Assembly: GCA_965249645.1 (NCBI GenBank)
Contig: CBDFML010000011.1
Coordinates: forward strand, 434,001-498,000
Origin: CAVOEB01 sp965249645
GTDB lineage: Bacteria; Pseudomonadota; Alphaproteobacteria; UBA828; JAPUJA01
Direction: 5' to 3'
DNA length: 64,000 nucleotides
A program made the position numbers and the translations under genes. A model generated the notes under the pieces. The model was not told where the DNA came from. It did not search any database and saw nothing but the letters and a program-made list of their open reading frames with translations. Of the stretch, positions 43,272 through 51,389 are shown piece after piece (position 1 is the first letter of the stretch; the number at the start of each line of letters is the position of its first letter).

Positions 43272-45620
43272 TCACGCGCATTTCGAATAGGTGCACGAGA
43301 TGCACATGTCGCAGCCTTCCTGGTGGATCATGCTGCGCTGGCCGCAGCGCGGGCAGGCGTGCATGTGATTGGTGCCGTTTGCCATCTCCGTCCCGTTCTC
43401 ACCGGCCGCCATGGCGGGCTCCGCCGCTTTGACCGCGGGTGCCGGCAGGAAGCCGATATTGATCATGTGGCGCTCGATCGCCTCGCCGATCGCGGCCAGA
43501 ATGGAGGGCACGTAGCGCCCGCCGACCCATTGGCCGCCGCGCGGGTCGAACACCGCCTTGAGCTCCTCGACGACGAATGAAACGTCGCCGCCGCGCCGGA
43601 ACACGGCGCTGATCATGCGGGTCAACGCGACGGTCCAGGCGTAGTGCTCCATGTTCTTCGAGTTGATGAAAACCTCGAAGGGCCGCAGCCGGCCGTCCTG
43701 GATCACGTCGTTGATGGTGATGTACATGGCGTGGTCGGATTCCGGCCAGCGGATCTTGTAGGTCGTGCCTGCAAGCTCTTCGGGGCGGCTCAGGGGTTGG
43801 GTCATGTAGACCACGCCGCCTGCCTCGAAGACATCCCGCGGGCGCGCAGGCGGCGCGTCGAGCGGCAATTCCGTCTGGCTCTCGGGCGGGCGCACGGTGC
43901 CGCCCTGGGCGGGCGTCTGCTCCCCTGTGCCGGTCTCGAGCACGGCGCCGGTGATCGCGTTGGGCCGGTAGGTGGTGCAGCCCTTGCAGCCCGAATCATA
44001 GGCCTCGACATAGATGGTCTTGAAGCTCTCGAAGGAAATTCCTTCCGGGCAATTGATGGTCTTGGAGATCGACGAATCGACGTGCTTTTGCACTGTCGAC
44101 TGCATTACCAGGTGGTCGTGGGGCTGCAGTGACTGGGCATCGACAAAATAGTCGGGCAGCGGCGCGGTTTCGCCTTTGAGCCGTCGGAACAGGCGGAAGG
44201 CGTCGTCCTGCACCTGCTCCGCCCGGCGTGTGCCGTCGGGCATCAGGACATTGCGTGTGTGCTCGAAGCTGAACACCGGTTCAAGCCCCGAGGAGACGTT
44301 GTCGGCCAGCAGCGAGATGGTGCCCGTCGGTGCGATCGAAGTGAGCAGGGCGTTTCGGATGCCGTGCTTGCGGATTGCCGCTTGAACGTCCTCGTCGAGA
44401 TTTCGAATGGTCTCGCCCGCGAGATAGGGCTCCATGTCATAAAGCGGGAAGGCGCCTTTTTCGGCAGCCAGCGCGGTCGAGGCGAGATAGGCCGCACGGC
44501 TCAGGCGGCGCATCCACTGGTCGGACAGGCGCACCGCGTCGGCGCTGCCGTAGCGCACCCGGCACTGGATCAGCGCGTCGCCCAGACCGGTCACCCCAAG
44601 CCCGATCCGCCGCTTGGCCAGCGCTTCCCGGCGCTGGGCCTCGAGCGCAAAGTTCGAGGCGTCGATCGCGTTGTCGAGCATGCGCACCGCGGTCGTGGTC
44701 AGCGCCTCGAGCGCATCGAGGTCGAGGGCCGCGTTCTCCTCGAAGGGGTCGCGCACCAGGCGGGCGAGGTTGATCGAGCCCAGCAGGCAGGCGCCGTAGG
44801 GCGGCAGGGGTTGCTCGCCGCAGGGATTCGTCGCCTGGATGGTCTCGCAATAGGAGAGATTGTTGCGCCGGTTGATGCGGTCGATGAAGATCACGCCCGG
44901 CTCGGCATAGGCGTAGGTCGAGCGCATGATCGTCTCCCACAACTCGCGCGCGGAGATGCTCTTGTAGACCGTGCCGTCGAACACCAGCTCCCAGGAGCGA
45001 TCCTCCCGGACCGCCTGCATGAACAGGTCGGTCACCAGCACCGAGAGGTTGAACATGCGCAACCGCGCCGGCTCGCGCTTGGCCTCGATAAATGCCTCAA
45101 TATCCGGGTGATCGCAGCGCAGCGTCGCCATCATGGCACCGCGGCGATGGCCCGCGCTCATGATGGTCAGGCACATGGCGTCCCACACGTCCATGAACGA
45201 GAGCGGTCCCGACGCGTCGGCGCCGACGCCCTTGACCGGCGCACCCTTGGGCCGGAGCGTCGAGAAGTCGTAGCCGATGCCGCCGCCCTGCTGCATGGTC
45301 AATGCAGCTTCCTTGAGGTTGTCGAAGATGCTGCTCATATCATCGGGGATGGTGCCCATGACGAAGCAGTTGAACAGCGTCACCTGGCGCCCGCTTCCGG
45401 CGCCCGCGAGGATGCGTCCCGCGGGCAGCAGCTTGAAGCCGTCGAGCGCTTGGTAAAACGCTTCTTCCCAGCGCGCCGGGTCCGCCTCCGGTGCGCTGAG
45501 TGCACGCGCGACCCGCCGCCAGCTATCCTCGAGGGTGCGGTCGATCGGCACGCCGTCCGCACCCTTCAGGCGGTACTTCATGTCCCAGATCTGCAGCGAG
45601 ATCGACTGGGCGCTGGTCAT
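43272..45620 (-). CDS. nrdJ: Adenosylcobalamin-dependent (class II) ribonucleotide reductase
   Basis: A class II ribonucleotide reductase of about 782 aa (787 if the ATG at 45635 is used). LFNCFVMGTIPDDM, the active-site ATNPCGEQPLPPYGACLLGSIN (given in part), TGTISLLADNVSSG and CKGCTTYRPNA are diagnostic, and the C-terminal zinc motif CPRCGQ...CDMCISCTYSKCA is present. It reduces ribonucleotides with a radical made from adenosylcobalamin, without oxygen dependence. ATG 45620 has GGCGGAG at a good distance and 45635 has none, so the shorter form is preferred. Upstream is a strong promoter with a LexA-type box. No class I nrdAB genes are in the window. Confidence 0.93.
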   Translation of the reverse strand: MTSAQSISLQIWDMKYRLKGADGVPIDRTLEDSWRRVARALSAPEADPARWEEAFYQALDGFKLLPAGRILAGAGSGRQVTLFNCFVMGTIPDDMSSIFDNLKEAALTMQQGGGIGYDFSTLRPKGAPVKGVGADASGPLSFMDVWDAMCLTIMSAGHRRGAMMATLRCDHPDIEAFIEAKREPARLRMFNLSVLVTDLFMQAVREDRSWELVFDGTVYKSISARELWETIMRSTYAYAEPGVIFIDRINRRNNLSYCETIQATNPCGEQPLPPYGACLLGSINLARLVRDPFEENAALDLDALEALTTTAVRMLDNAIDASNFALEAQRREALAKRRIGLGVTGLGDALIQCRVRYGSADAVRLSDQWMRRLSRAAYLASTALAAEKGAFPLYDMEPYLAGETIRNLDEDVQAAIRKHGIRNALLTSIAPTGTISLLADNVSSGLEPVFSFEHTRNVLMPDGTRRAEQVQDDAFRLFRRLKGETAPLPDYFVDAQSLQPHDHLVMQSTVQKHVDSSISKTINCPEGISFESFKTIYVEAYDSGCKGCTTYRPNAITGAVLETGTGEQTPAQGGTVRPPESQTELPLDAPPARPRDVFEAGGVVYMTQPLSRPEELAGTTYKIRWPESDHAMYITINDVIQDGRLRPFEVFINSKNMEHYAWTVALTRMISAVFRRGGDVSFVVEELKAVFDPRGGQWVGGRYVPSILAAIGEAIERHMINIGFLPAPAVKAAEPAMAAGENGTEMANGTNHMHACPRCGQRSMIHQEGCDMCISCTYSKCA

Positions 45621-45680
45621 CGAGGTCTCCGCCATCGGGGGTGAAATCGAGATTGTCCTGCCCGGCGCGCAGGGCCAAAA

Positions 45681-45709
45681 AGTATAGGAGAAATGTTCCC
45701 GTTCGTCAA
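45681..45709 (-). promoter_or_regulatory. Strong sigma70 promoter of nrdJ
   Basis: On the minus strand TTGACG (45709-45704) and TATACT (45686-45681) are separated by exactly 17 bases. Transcription would start near 45674, about 50 bases upstream of the nrdJ start. It partly overlaps a GTTC-rich operator region. Confidence 0.65.
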
Positions 45710-45728
45710 GAATGTTCTTTTTATGTTC
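45695..45728. promoter_or_regulatory. LexA-type SOS box (GTTC-N7-GTTC) upstream of nrdJ
   Basis: GTTC at 45714-45717 and 45725-45728 are separated by seven bases, the alphaproteobacterial LexA recognition pattern. Two more GTTC tetramers lie at 45695-45698 and 45701-45704, inside the promoter spacer. The box is five bases upstream of the nrdJ -35 and overlaps the last codons of plsC. Confidence 0.6.
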
Positions 45729-46521
45729 TGCTGTCGCAGACCCGGCGTTCTCCAGCGTCTTTCAGGTTTTGTATTATGGTTTCAATGGGTTGCCCGCTCT
45801 TCTCCGCGTAGAGCCGCTCCCAAGCGGTTTCCATGGTGGTTTCGAGCCGGGACATGAACTCGCGCTTTGGCAAACCCGGCGGGATGGCGGGCAGGAATTC
45901 GATCACGATTGCACCGGGATATTTTCGGAAGGTCTTTTTCGGCCAGTGCATGCCCGAATTGTGAACCACCGGAACTACCGACAGACCGAGCTGGGCGTAA
46001 AGTCCGGCGACGCCGATTTGGTAGGGAATGCGGTCGCCGGCACCGACCCGCGTGCCCTCGGGAAAAATCACCAATGGGCGGCCTTGGGCTGCCCGCTCGC
46101 GGCCCTGGGCGATGATCCGCTTCATGGTCTTCGCCCGGCCCGCCCGGTCGATGAAAATCATCTTCATCTTGCGGGCATAAAACCCGTACATGGGAATCCG
46201 TCCCAGCTCCTTCTTGATGATGTAGACCGGGTCGTGAAGTATATCGTTGAAGACGTTGGCTTCCCACTCCGACTGGTGCTTCGAAGCGACGATGGCGGCG
46301 CCTTGGGGCATGTTCTCGCGGCCCCGGATTTCCACCCGCACGCCGGCCAGCGTGCGAAGCATCACCGCGATGCCGCGGACCCAGAGCCGCACGCCCGCGC
46401 GCAGCACGGCGCGTGGCAACACCAGGGTCGGGATCAGGGCCAGACCGAGGATGATCGACCAGGTATAGAACCCCGTGGTGAACAGGGCCGAGCCGATCCG
46501 GTTGTCGAACCATCGCATCAT
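45721..46521 (-). CDS. plsC: 1-acyl-sn-glycerol-3-phosphate acyltransferase
   Basis: A 266-aa LPLAT-family membrane-associated acyltransferase. Motif I is SKHQSEWEAN (HX4E rather than the usual HX4D), motif II GFYARKMKMIFIDRAGRAK and motif III VIFPEGTR. An N-terminal hydrophobic helix (GFYTWSIILGLALIPTLVLP) anchors it in the inner membrane. It makes phosphatidic acid from lysophosphatidic acid. The start is ATG 46521 or 46518, overlapping the ydcF-like stop, so it is the last gene of an ftsEX-ydcF-plsC string. Confidence 0.88.
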   Translation of the reverse strand: MMRWFDNRIGSALFTTGFYTWSIILGLALIPTLVLPRAVLRAGVRLWVRGIAVMLRTLAGVRVEIRGRENMPQGAAIVASKHQSEWEANVFNDILHDPVYIIKKELGRIPMYGFYARKMKMIFIDRAGRAKTMKRIIAQGRERAAQGRPLVIFPEGTRVGAGDRIPYQIGVAGLYAQLGLSVVPVVHNSGMHWPKKTFRKYPGAIVIEFLPAIPPGLPKREFMSRLETTMETAWERLYAEKSGQPIETIIQNLKDAGERRVCDSRT

Positions 46522-47174
46522 GGCGCGCCGATCCCGACGGCCCGCAGCAACCGGCCCCAGAGATATTTCGTGAATTCGCTGGCGATCAGCGCCGCCGAGG
46601 CGGGCTCGCGCCACCAGTCGTCGCGCGCAAAGCCGTCGGGAAACACCGGGTGCGCAACGATCACCACACCGGGCATAGCGTCGCGGAACGCTGCCAGGCT
46701 ACGCGGCATATGGTAGTTCCCGGTCACGAGTTGCAGGCTCTCGAACTGCTGGTTGTCCATCCATTGAGCTGCTTCCCGGGCGTTGCCCGGGGTATCCTGT
46801 GCGGCGTGTCCGAGATCGACGCAACATGCCACATCCGCCGTTGTACCATCCACGCCGTCGAGGATTTCAATGAGGCTCGTCTCGGGGTAGACGCCCGTGA
46901 GCAGGAGTCGTTTCGCGGCGCCGGCGCGCAACAGGGTAACGCCCGCCGCGACCCGTCCGCTGCCGCCCGTCAGCACGACGATGGCGTCGGTTGTCGCCCC
47001 CGGGCCGTCGACGGATCGGGCGCTCTCGGAGGGAATTTCACCGACATACCAGAGAAATCCGCCAATCCAGGCCAGCGCGGCCAGAGCCAGCAGGACCAGC
47101 CCGCGCAGGATCGACCGCCCGCCCCGTCCCGTCCCGGCGTGAGTGCGCCAATGGTGTCGGGGTCGGCGCCACAT
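46518..47174 (-). CDS. YdcF/DUF218-family membrane protein
   Basis: A 218-aa protein with an N-terminal membrane helix (LRGLVLLALAALAWIGGFLWYV) and the DUF218 domain: TDAIVVLTGGSGRVAAGVTLL, ETPGNAREAAQWM-like segment (DTPGNAREAAQWM) and VTGNYHMPRSLAAFR. DUF218 proteins such as SanA, ElyC and YdcF act in envelope integrity, possibly on undecaprenyl-linked precursors. The ATG at 47174 is two bases after the ftsX stop and the longer open frame is unlikely. Its place between ftsEX and plsC suits an envelope role. Confidence 0.82.
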   Translation of the reverse strand: MWRRPRHHWRTHAGTGRGGRSILRGLVLLALAALAWIGGFLWYVGEIPSESARSVDGPGATTDAIVVLTGGSGRVAAGVTLLRAGAAKRLLLTGVYPETSLIEILDGVDGTTADVACCVDLGHAAQDTPGNAREAAQWMDNQQFESLQLVTGNYHMPRSLAAFRDAMPGVVIVAHPVFPDGFARDDWWREPASAALIASEFTKYLWGRLLRAVGIGAP

Positions 47175-47176
47175 GG

Positions 47177-48061
47177 TCAGGGCATGCGCGCAAGCGCCCT
47201 GAGCACCGTCAGTCGTGCTGTGGCCATCACGACCAGGGCCATGGCGAGGGGCAGCGCCCCGAGTGCGCCCCAGCCCCACGCCTCCAGCGCGAAGGCGGGC
47301 AGCAACGGGGCCTCGATCGTGGCGGCCGCGCTGCCCAACCCGAACAGCGTTGCGACGGCAAGACCGAAGCCAAGCGCGGCACCGCGCAGACCCAGCGTCA
47401 GCGCATGGCGTTCAAACTGGCCGGCGACGTACGAATCCCGGGCCCCGATCAGGTGCAGCACCTCGATCACCTCGCAGTGCACAGCGAGGCCCATCTGGGT
47501 CGTCACCACCACGGTCGCGATCGCCGCGCCGATCACCAGAAGCACGATCGCCGCCGCCACCGCCTGCATCGAGCGGGAGAGCGAGGCCAGCTCGGTCAGC
47601 CAGTCACGCGGGTCGTCGAGCCGGGCACCGGGCACGGCCTCGGCCACAGCCGCGGCCAGCGCACCCAGATCGAGCGTTTCGCCCGCCGCCGGCTCCACAT
47701 CGATCAACTGGGGCAGTGGCAGATCTGCTGCGATCGAGCCGTCGCCCAGCCACGGCTCGAGCAGGGCGAGCAGCTCGGTCTCGGCGAGCGGGCGTGCGGC
47801 GGCCACACCCGGCATCGCCTCGATCCGAGTGAGCAACTCGGCGACCGCAGCGTCCGTGCCGATCGCCGCGTCGGGCGGCGGCACGTACTGAACCGTTAGA
47901 TGGTCGAGGCCGCCCTGTTCCCAACGGCTGGCCGCACCCTCGATCAGCACGATGCCGGCCAGGCTGAGCACGGCGAGATAGACCATGAAGGCCGTGATCC
48001 AGGGCAGAAACCGGCTCGAAGGATCGCGCCGCAGCGGAACGGTCAGCGAGGAGCGGCGCAT
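47177..48061 (-). CDS. ftsX: Cell-division ABC transporter permease FtsX
   Basis: A 294-aa protein with four membrane helices in the FtsX pattern: N-terminal helix (FLPWITAFMVYLAVLSLAGIVLI), a periplasmic domain of about 110 residues (residues 48-160), then AIVLLVIGAAIATVVVTT, ALGFGLAVATLFGLGSAA and ALGALPLAMALVVMATARL. HCEVIEVLHLIGARDSYVA is the conserved FtsX coupling loop. It follows ftsE by one base. FtsEX regulates septal peptidoglycan hydrolases. Confidence 0.87.
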   Translation of the reverse strand: MRRSSLTVPLRRDPSSRFLPWITAFMVYLAVLSLAGIVLIEGAASRWEQGGLDHLTVQYVPPPDAAIGTDAAVAELLTRIEAMPGVAAARPLAETELLALLEPWLGDGSIAADLPLPQLIDVEPAAGETLDLGALAAAVAEAVPGARLDDPRDWLTELASLSRSMQAVAAAIVLLVIGAAIATVVVTTQMGLAVHCEVIEVLHLIGARDSYVAGQFERHALTLGLRGAALGFGLAVATLFGLGSAAATIEAPLLPAFALEAWGWGALGALPLAMALVVMATARLTVLRALARMP

Positions 48062-48062
48062 G

Positions 48063-48743
48063 TCAGAGTGCCGCCGCTTCGCGCGACGAGCGGGTCAGTA
48101 GTTCGCCGTCCTCGAGGCGCATGATCGAATGGTTGAGCCGCGCAACCAGCGAATCGTTGTGGGTCGCGATCACCACGGTGGTGCCGATCTTGTTGAGCTC
48201 CTCGAACAGATACATCAGGCGCATTCCGAGGTCGGCGTCGAGGTTGCCGGTGGGTTCGTCGGCGAGCAGCAGGCTGGGCCGGCCGATCACGGCGCGTGCG
48301 ATAGCGACGCGCTGCTTCTGGCCGCCCGAGAGGGTCTCCGGCCGTGCGTCGAGATGCTCCGACAGGCCGACCCAGCTCAACAGTTCGGCGACGTGATCGC
48401 GAATCTGTTCCGGTTTGGCGCCGGCCACTCGGAGCGGGAGGGCGACGTTTTCCAGTGCGGTCAGGTGATCGAGCAAACGGTAGTCCTGAAACACGACGCC
48501 GATTCGCCGGCGCAGGCCGGGCAGCTCGCGGCGCGGTACCGTTGCGATGTCGCGGTCGAACATGGTGATCAGCCCCCGGGTCGGGCGTTGGGCGAGATAC
48601 ATCAGACTCAAGAGCGAACTCTTGCCGGCGCCGCTTGGTCCAACCAGAAAATGGAACGAGCCCGGCGCCAGTTCGAAACTGATGTCGCGCAGGACCTCCG
48701 GTCCGATGCCGTAGCGGAGCCCGATGTTTTCGAAACGAATCAC
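48063..48743 (-). CDS. ftsE: Cell-division ATP-binding protein FtsE
   Basis: A 226-aa ABC ATPase. Walker A is GPSGAGKSSLLS, the Q-loop is VFQDYRLLDHLTALENVALPL, the signature LSGGQKQRVAIARAV and Walker B LLLADEPTGNLDA. The start is GTG at 48743 (VIRFENIGLRYG), matching FtsE N-termini, although the frame is open to 49643. It is the first gene of the ftsEX-ydcF-plsC group and diverges from the zinc-ribbon protein gene. Confidence 0.92.
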   Translation of the reverse strand: MIRFENIGLRYGIGPEVLRDISFELAPGSFHFLVGPSGAGKSSLLSLMYLAQRPTRGLITMFDRDIATVPRRELPGLRRRIGVVFQDYRLLDHLTALENVALPLRVAGAKPEQIRDHVAELLSWVGLSEHLDARPETLSGGQKQRVAIARAVIGRPSLLLADEPTGNLDADLGMRLMYLFEELNKIGTTVVIATHNDSLVARLNHSIMRLEDGELLTRSSREAAAL

Positions 48744-48908
48744 GCTCGATCCCAGGGTGGTTCGAAAAGGGGGCCGAAACGGCCGACGCGACGGCAGGAT
48801 AGACAGCGCTCCGCGCTTCGTCCAGCGTCGGTGATGACGCGCCGGGCGCGCTTGCCGGGCCTTGTCAAAACGCTTATAAGGGGCGCGATTCAAGGGCTTG
48901 GCGACTTT

Positions 48909-49559
48909 ATGATCCTGACCTGTCCGTCCTGTACGACGCGATATTCCATAGAGCCTTCCGTGCTGGGCCCGACCGGGCGCACGGTGCGGTGCAAAAACTG
49001 TGCCCACAGCTGGCATCAGACGCCGCCCGACGACATGCCCAGACGGCTCGATATTCCTACCCCCGAGAGTGAAATCCGCCCCATTCCGCCGGGCTCGAAC
49101 CTTCCGGCGCTGCGCGCCCGGCGCGCCCGCGTGAATCGCGTCGGCTGGATCGCCCTCGCTTTGTTCGTGGCTCTGGTGCTGGGCGGCGGGCTCGGCGCGC
49201 GCTCGGCGATCGTCGATCTCTGGCCGCCCGCGAGCCGGCTTTACGAGGCGCTGGGCTTCGCCGTCGAGCCCGAATCCCTCGGTCTCGATCTGATCGACGT
49301 GCAATCGACCAGCGCCATCGAGGACGACATTGTCGTGCTTACGGTGGAAGGCCAGGTGGTCAATTCGTCGGGCGATATCCGCGCCGTGCCGTTGATCCGG
49401 GTCTCGCTCTCCGATGCCCACGGCACCGAGGTTGGCGTCTGGGCGGTGCCTGCGGCCAAGAGCGAGCTGCTGCCCGGCGAAACGGCGCGCTTTTCGACCC
49501 GGCTGAAAGACCCCCCGGATGCCGAAAGCCTTTCGGTGTCTTTCGTCGTGGAAGATTAA
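48909..49559 (+). CDS. MJ0042-type zinc-ribbon / DUF3426 membrane protein
   Basis: A 216-aa protein. The N-terminus is a zinc ribbon (ILTCPSCTTRYSIE...VRCKNCAHSWHQ, four cysteines), followed by a proline-rich linker, one membrane helix (VGWIALALFVALVLGGGLGA) and a periplasmic DUF3426-like beta domain (VLTVEGQVVNSSGDIRAVPLI...LPGETARFSTRL). Such proteins are common next to ftsE in alphaproteobacteria, but their role is not known. Seven bases separate it from cpdR. Confidence 0.85.
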   Translation: MILTCPSCTTRYSIEPSVLGPTGRTVRCKNCAHSWHQTPPDDMPRRLDIPTPESEIRPIPPGSNLPALRARRARVNRVGWIALALFVALVLGGGLGARSAIVDLWPPASRLYEALGFAVEPESLGLDLIDVQSTSAIEDDIVVLTVEGQVVNSSGDIRAVPLIRVSLSDAHGTEVGVWAVPAAKSELLPGETARFSTRLKDPPDAESLSVSFVVED

Positions 49560-49565
49560 GGCGCT

Positions 49566-49928
49566 ATGGCGCGAATCCTGATTGCCGACGACGAAGAGTC
49601 GGTCCGCAAAACCGTCGCTCGGGGATTGGAGGCTGCCGGCCACGAGGTCACCGCTGTCGAAGACGGGGTCGAGGCTCTCCAGGCGCTTAAGCGCGGCGGT
49701 TTCGATTTGCTACTGGCCGATATCGTGATGCCCCGGCTCGACGGCATTGCGCTGGCGCTCAAGGCGGGCAAGGACTATCCCGAGCTCGTGATCGTTCTCA
49801 TGACCGGCTATGCCGACGAGGAACGCCGGGCGCACAATCTTGAGGCCCTGGTTAACGAGATCGTTGCCAAGCCATTCACCCTGGACGAAATCCGCGCCGT
49901 CGTCGCGCGGCAAATCGACGCGCAATAG
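49566..49928 (+). CDS. cpdR: CpdR-type single-domain response regulator
   Basis: A 120-aa receiver domain. Acidic residues are in LIADDEESV, the phosphoacceptor Asp is in LLLADIVMPRLDGIAL (about residue 51), Thr in VLMTGYADEE and Lys in IVAKPFTLDEI. The sequence is very close to CpdR, the CckA-ChpT-controlled adaptor that delivers substrates to ClpXP in alphaproteobacteria. No output domain is attached. Position after the zinc-ribbon gene and near ftsEX fits cell-cycle control. Confidence 0.85.
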   Translation: MARILIADDEESVRKTVARGLEAAGHEVTAVEDGVEALQALKRGGFDLLLADIVMPRLDGIALALKAGKDYPELVIVLMTGYADEERRAHNLEALVNEIVAKPFTLDEIRAVVARQIDAQ

Positions 49929-49932
49929 CCGC

Positions 49933-51219
49933 TTAGCGGCCCGCCTCGCCCTGCCAGGGTGCCAGCGATTCGCCCGCAATCATGGCGTCGAAGTCCGGCC
50001 GGGCGCGCACCACGGCGAATTTATCGCCCGAGACCAGCACCTCGGGCACGAGCGCCCGCCCGTTATAGCTCGACGCCATCACCGCGCCATAGGCGCCCGC
50101 CGCTCCGATCGCCAGCAGGTCGCCCGCCGCGGGCAGCACCATCGCCCTGTCGCGGGCGAAGATATCGCCCGATTCGCAAACCGGGCCGACCAGGTCCACG
50201 GTCACGGCGGCATCGCGCTGGTCGGGTTGGCGGATCGGCCACACTGGGTGATGGGCGTTATAGAGTGTCGGACGCAGCAGGTCGTTCATCGCGGCGTCGA
50301 CGATCACGAAGGTCTTTGCCGTCTCCTTGACGTAGAGCACCCGGGTCAGCAGCACGCCGGTGGGGCCGACCAGCGCCCGCCCCGGCTCGATCGCCAGCTC
50401 GAGGTCGAGACCTCTGGTCAGGCGCGCCACCAAAGCGGCGTAGTCCGCCGGCGCGGGCGGCGTTTCTTCGTTGTAAGCAATGCCGAGGCCGCCGCCCAAA
50501 TCGAGCCGGCTCACTGTCTGGCCCTCGGCGCGCAAGCGCGCGATCAGGTCGACGATCCGTGCAAACGCCAGTTCGAACGGATCGAGCCGGACGATTTGCG
50601 AACCGATATGCACGGCCAGCCCGAGCACGTCGATGCCGGGCAGGGAGGCTGCTTCGCGATACAGCGTGTCCGCCCGTTCAAAGGGAATCCCGAACTTGTC
50701 GTGCTTGCGCCCGGTCGAAACCTTGTCGTGGGAATCCGTCTCGACGTCCGGATTAACCCGGAGTGTCACGGGTGCGCGCAGTCGCTTGGAGGACGCCACA
50801 GCATTCAGCAGCTGCAACTCGGGCTCGCTCTCCACGTTGAACTGCCCGATGCCCGCGTCGAGCGCCGCATCCATCTCGTCGGCGCTCTTGCCGACACCGG
50901 AAAAAATAATGCCCTCGGGCGCCATACCTGCGTCGAGCGCACGGCGCATCTCGCCTTCCGAAACCACGTCGGCACCCGCGCCTGCGTCGGCGAAGGTCCG
51001 GATAACCGCAAGGTTGGCGTTGGCCTTTACCGCAAAGCAGATGCGCGCCCCAAGCTCCGCAAACGCGTCCGCGAAGGCGGTGTAGCGTTCCCGCATGGCG
51101 GTTTGGGAATAGCAATAGACCGGAGTGCCCACAGCCTCGGCGATGGCGCCGAGCGGCACGGCTTCCACGCACAGTTCCTGCTCGCCCCCGGCGGCGGCGC
51201 TATAGGGAAATGCATCCAT
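49933..51219 (-). CDS. lysA: Diaminopimelate decarboxylase
   Basis: A 428-aa PLP decarboxylase. The PLP lysine is in CFAVKANANLAVIRTF (about residue 64), HIGSQIVRL and LDLGGGLGIAY bind the cofactor phosphate and EPGRALVGPTG lies in the barrel; ESGDIFARDR provides the active-site residue from the second subunit. It converts meso-diaminopimelate to lysine. Its ATG overlaps the stop of the small lipoprotein gene (TGATG). The order argH-lptM-lysA is widespread in alphaproteobacteria. Confidence 0.94.
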   Translation of the reverse strand: MDAFPYSAAAGGEQELCVEAVPLGAIAEAVGTPVYCYSQTAMRERYTAFADAFAELGARICFAVKANANLAVIRTFADAGAGADVVSEGEMRRALDAGMAPEGIIFSGVGKSADEMDAALDAGIGQFNVESEPELQLLNAVASSKRLRAPVTLRVNPDVETDSHDKVSTGRKHDKFGIPFERADTLYREAASLPGIDVLGLAVHIGSQIVRLDPFELAFARIVDLIARLRAEGQTVSRLDLGGGLGIAYNEETPPAPADYAALVARLTRGLDLELAIEPGRALVGPTGVLLTRVLYVKETAKTFVIVDAAMNDLLRPTLYNAHHPVWPIRQPDQRDAAVTVDLVGPVCESGDIFARDRAMVLPAAGDLLAIGAAGAYGAVMASSYNGRALVPEVLVSGDKFAVVRARPDFDAMIAGESLAPWQGEAGR

Positions 51220-51389
51220 CAGTAGTTCGTGCTCGGCCGTTCTTCGGGCGGCGGCGGACCCTCATAGCCTTCCGGCGCCTCCATCTGGCCCTTCTTGCCG
51301 CAACCCGAGGCGAACAGCAGCACCGCGACGGCAAGCACGATGCCGACCAGCAGCATCGGCCGCTTCAGAAAGAAGGCGAGGACGCTCAT
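51219..51389 (-). CDS. lptM: Small lipoprotein, LptM/YifL-like
   Basis: A 56-aa protein missed by long-ORF searches. It has a basic start (FFLKRP), a hydrophobic core (MLLVGIVLAVAVLLFA) and a lipobox FASGC with Cys30, followed by GKKGQMEAPEGYEGPPPPEE and RPSTNY. GCGKKG after the lipidated cysteine is characteristic of LptM (YifL) lipoproteins, which assist LptD maturation in enterobacteria. The start overlaps the argH stop and its stop overlaps lysA, both as TGATG, so all three genes are coupled. Confidence 0.85.
   Translation of the reverse strand: MSVLAFFLKRPMLLVGIVLAVAVLLFASGCGKKGQMEAPEGYEGPPPPEERPSTNY

Noticed and set aside
44259..45644. 461-aa plus-strand open frame within nrdJ
   Set aside because: Antisense shadow of the class II ribonucleotide reductase; composition is Arg/His/Gly-rich as expected for such shadows.
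45621..45720. Possible cobalamin riboswitch upstream of nrdJ
   Set aside because: The leader is about 50 bases, too short; a promoter with a LexA-type box explains the region better.
48744..49643. Extension of the ftsE frame upstream of GTG 48743
   Set aside because: It runs antisense through the zinc-ribbon gene and does not resemble any ABC protein; FtsE homology begins at VIRFENIG.
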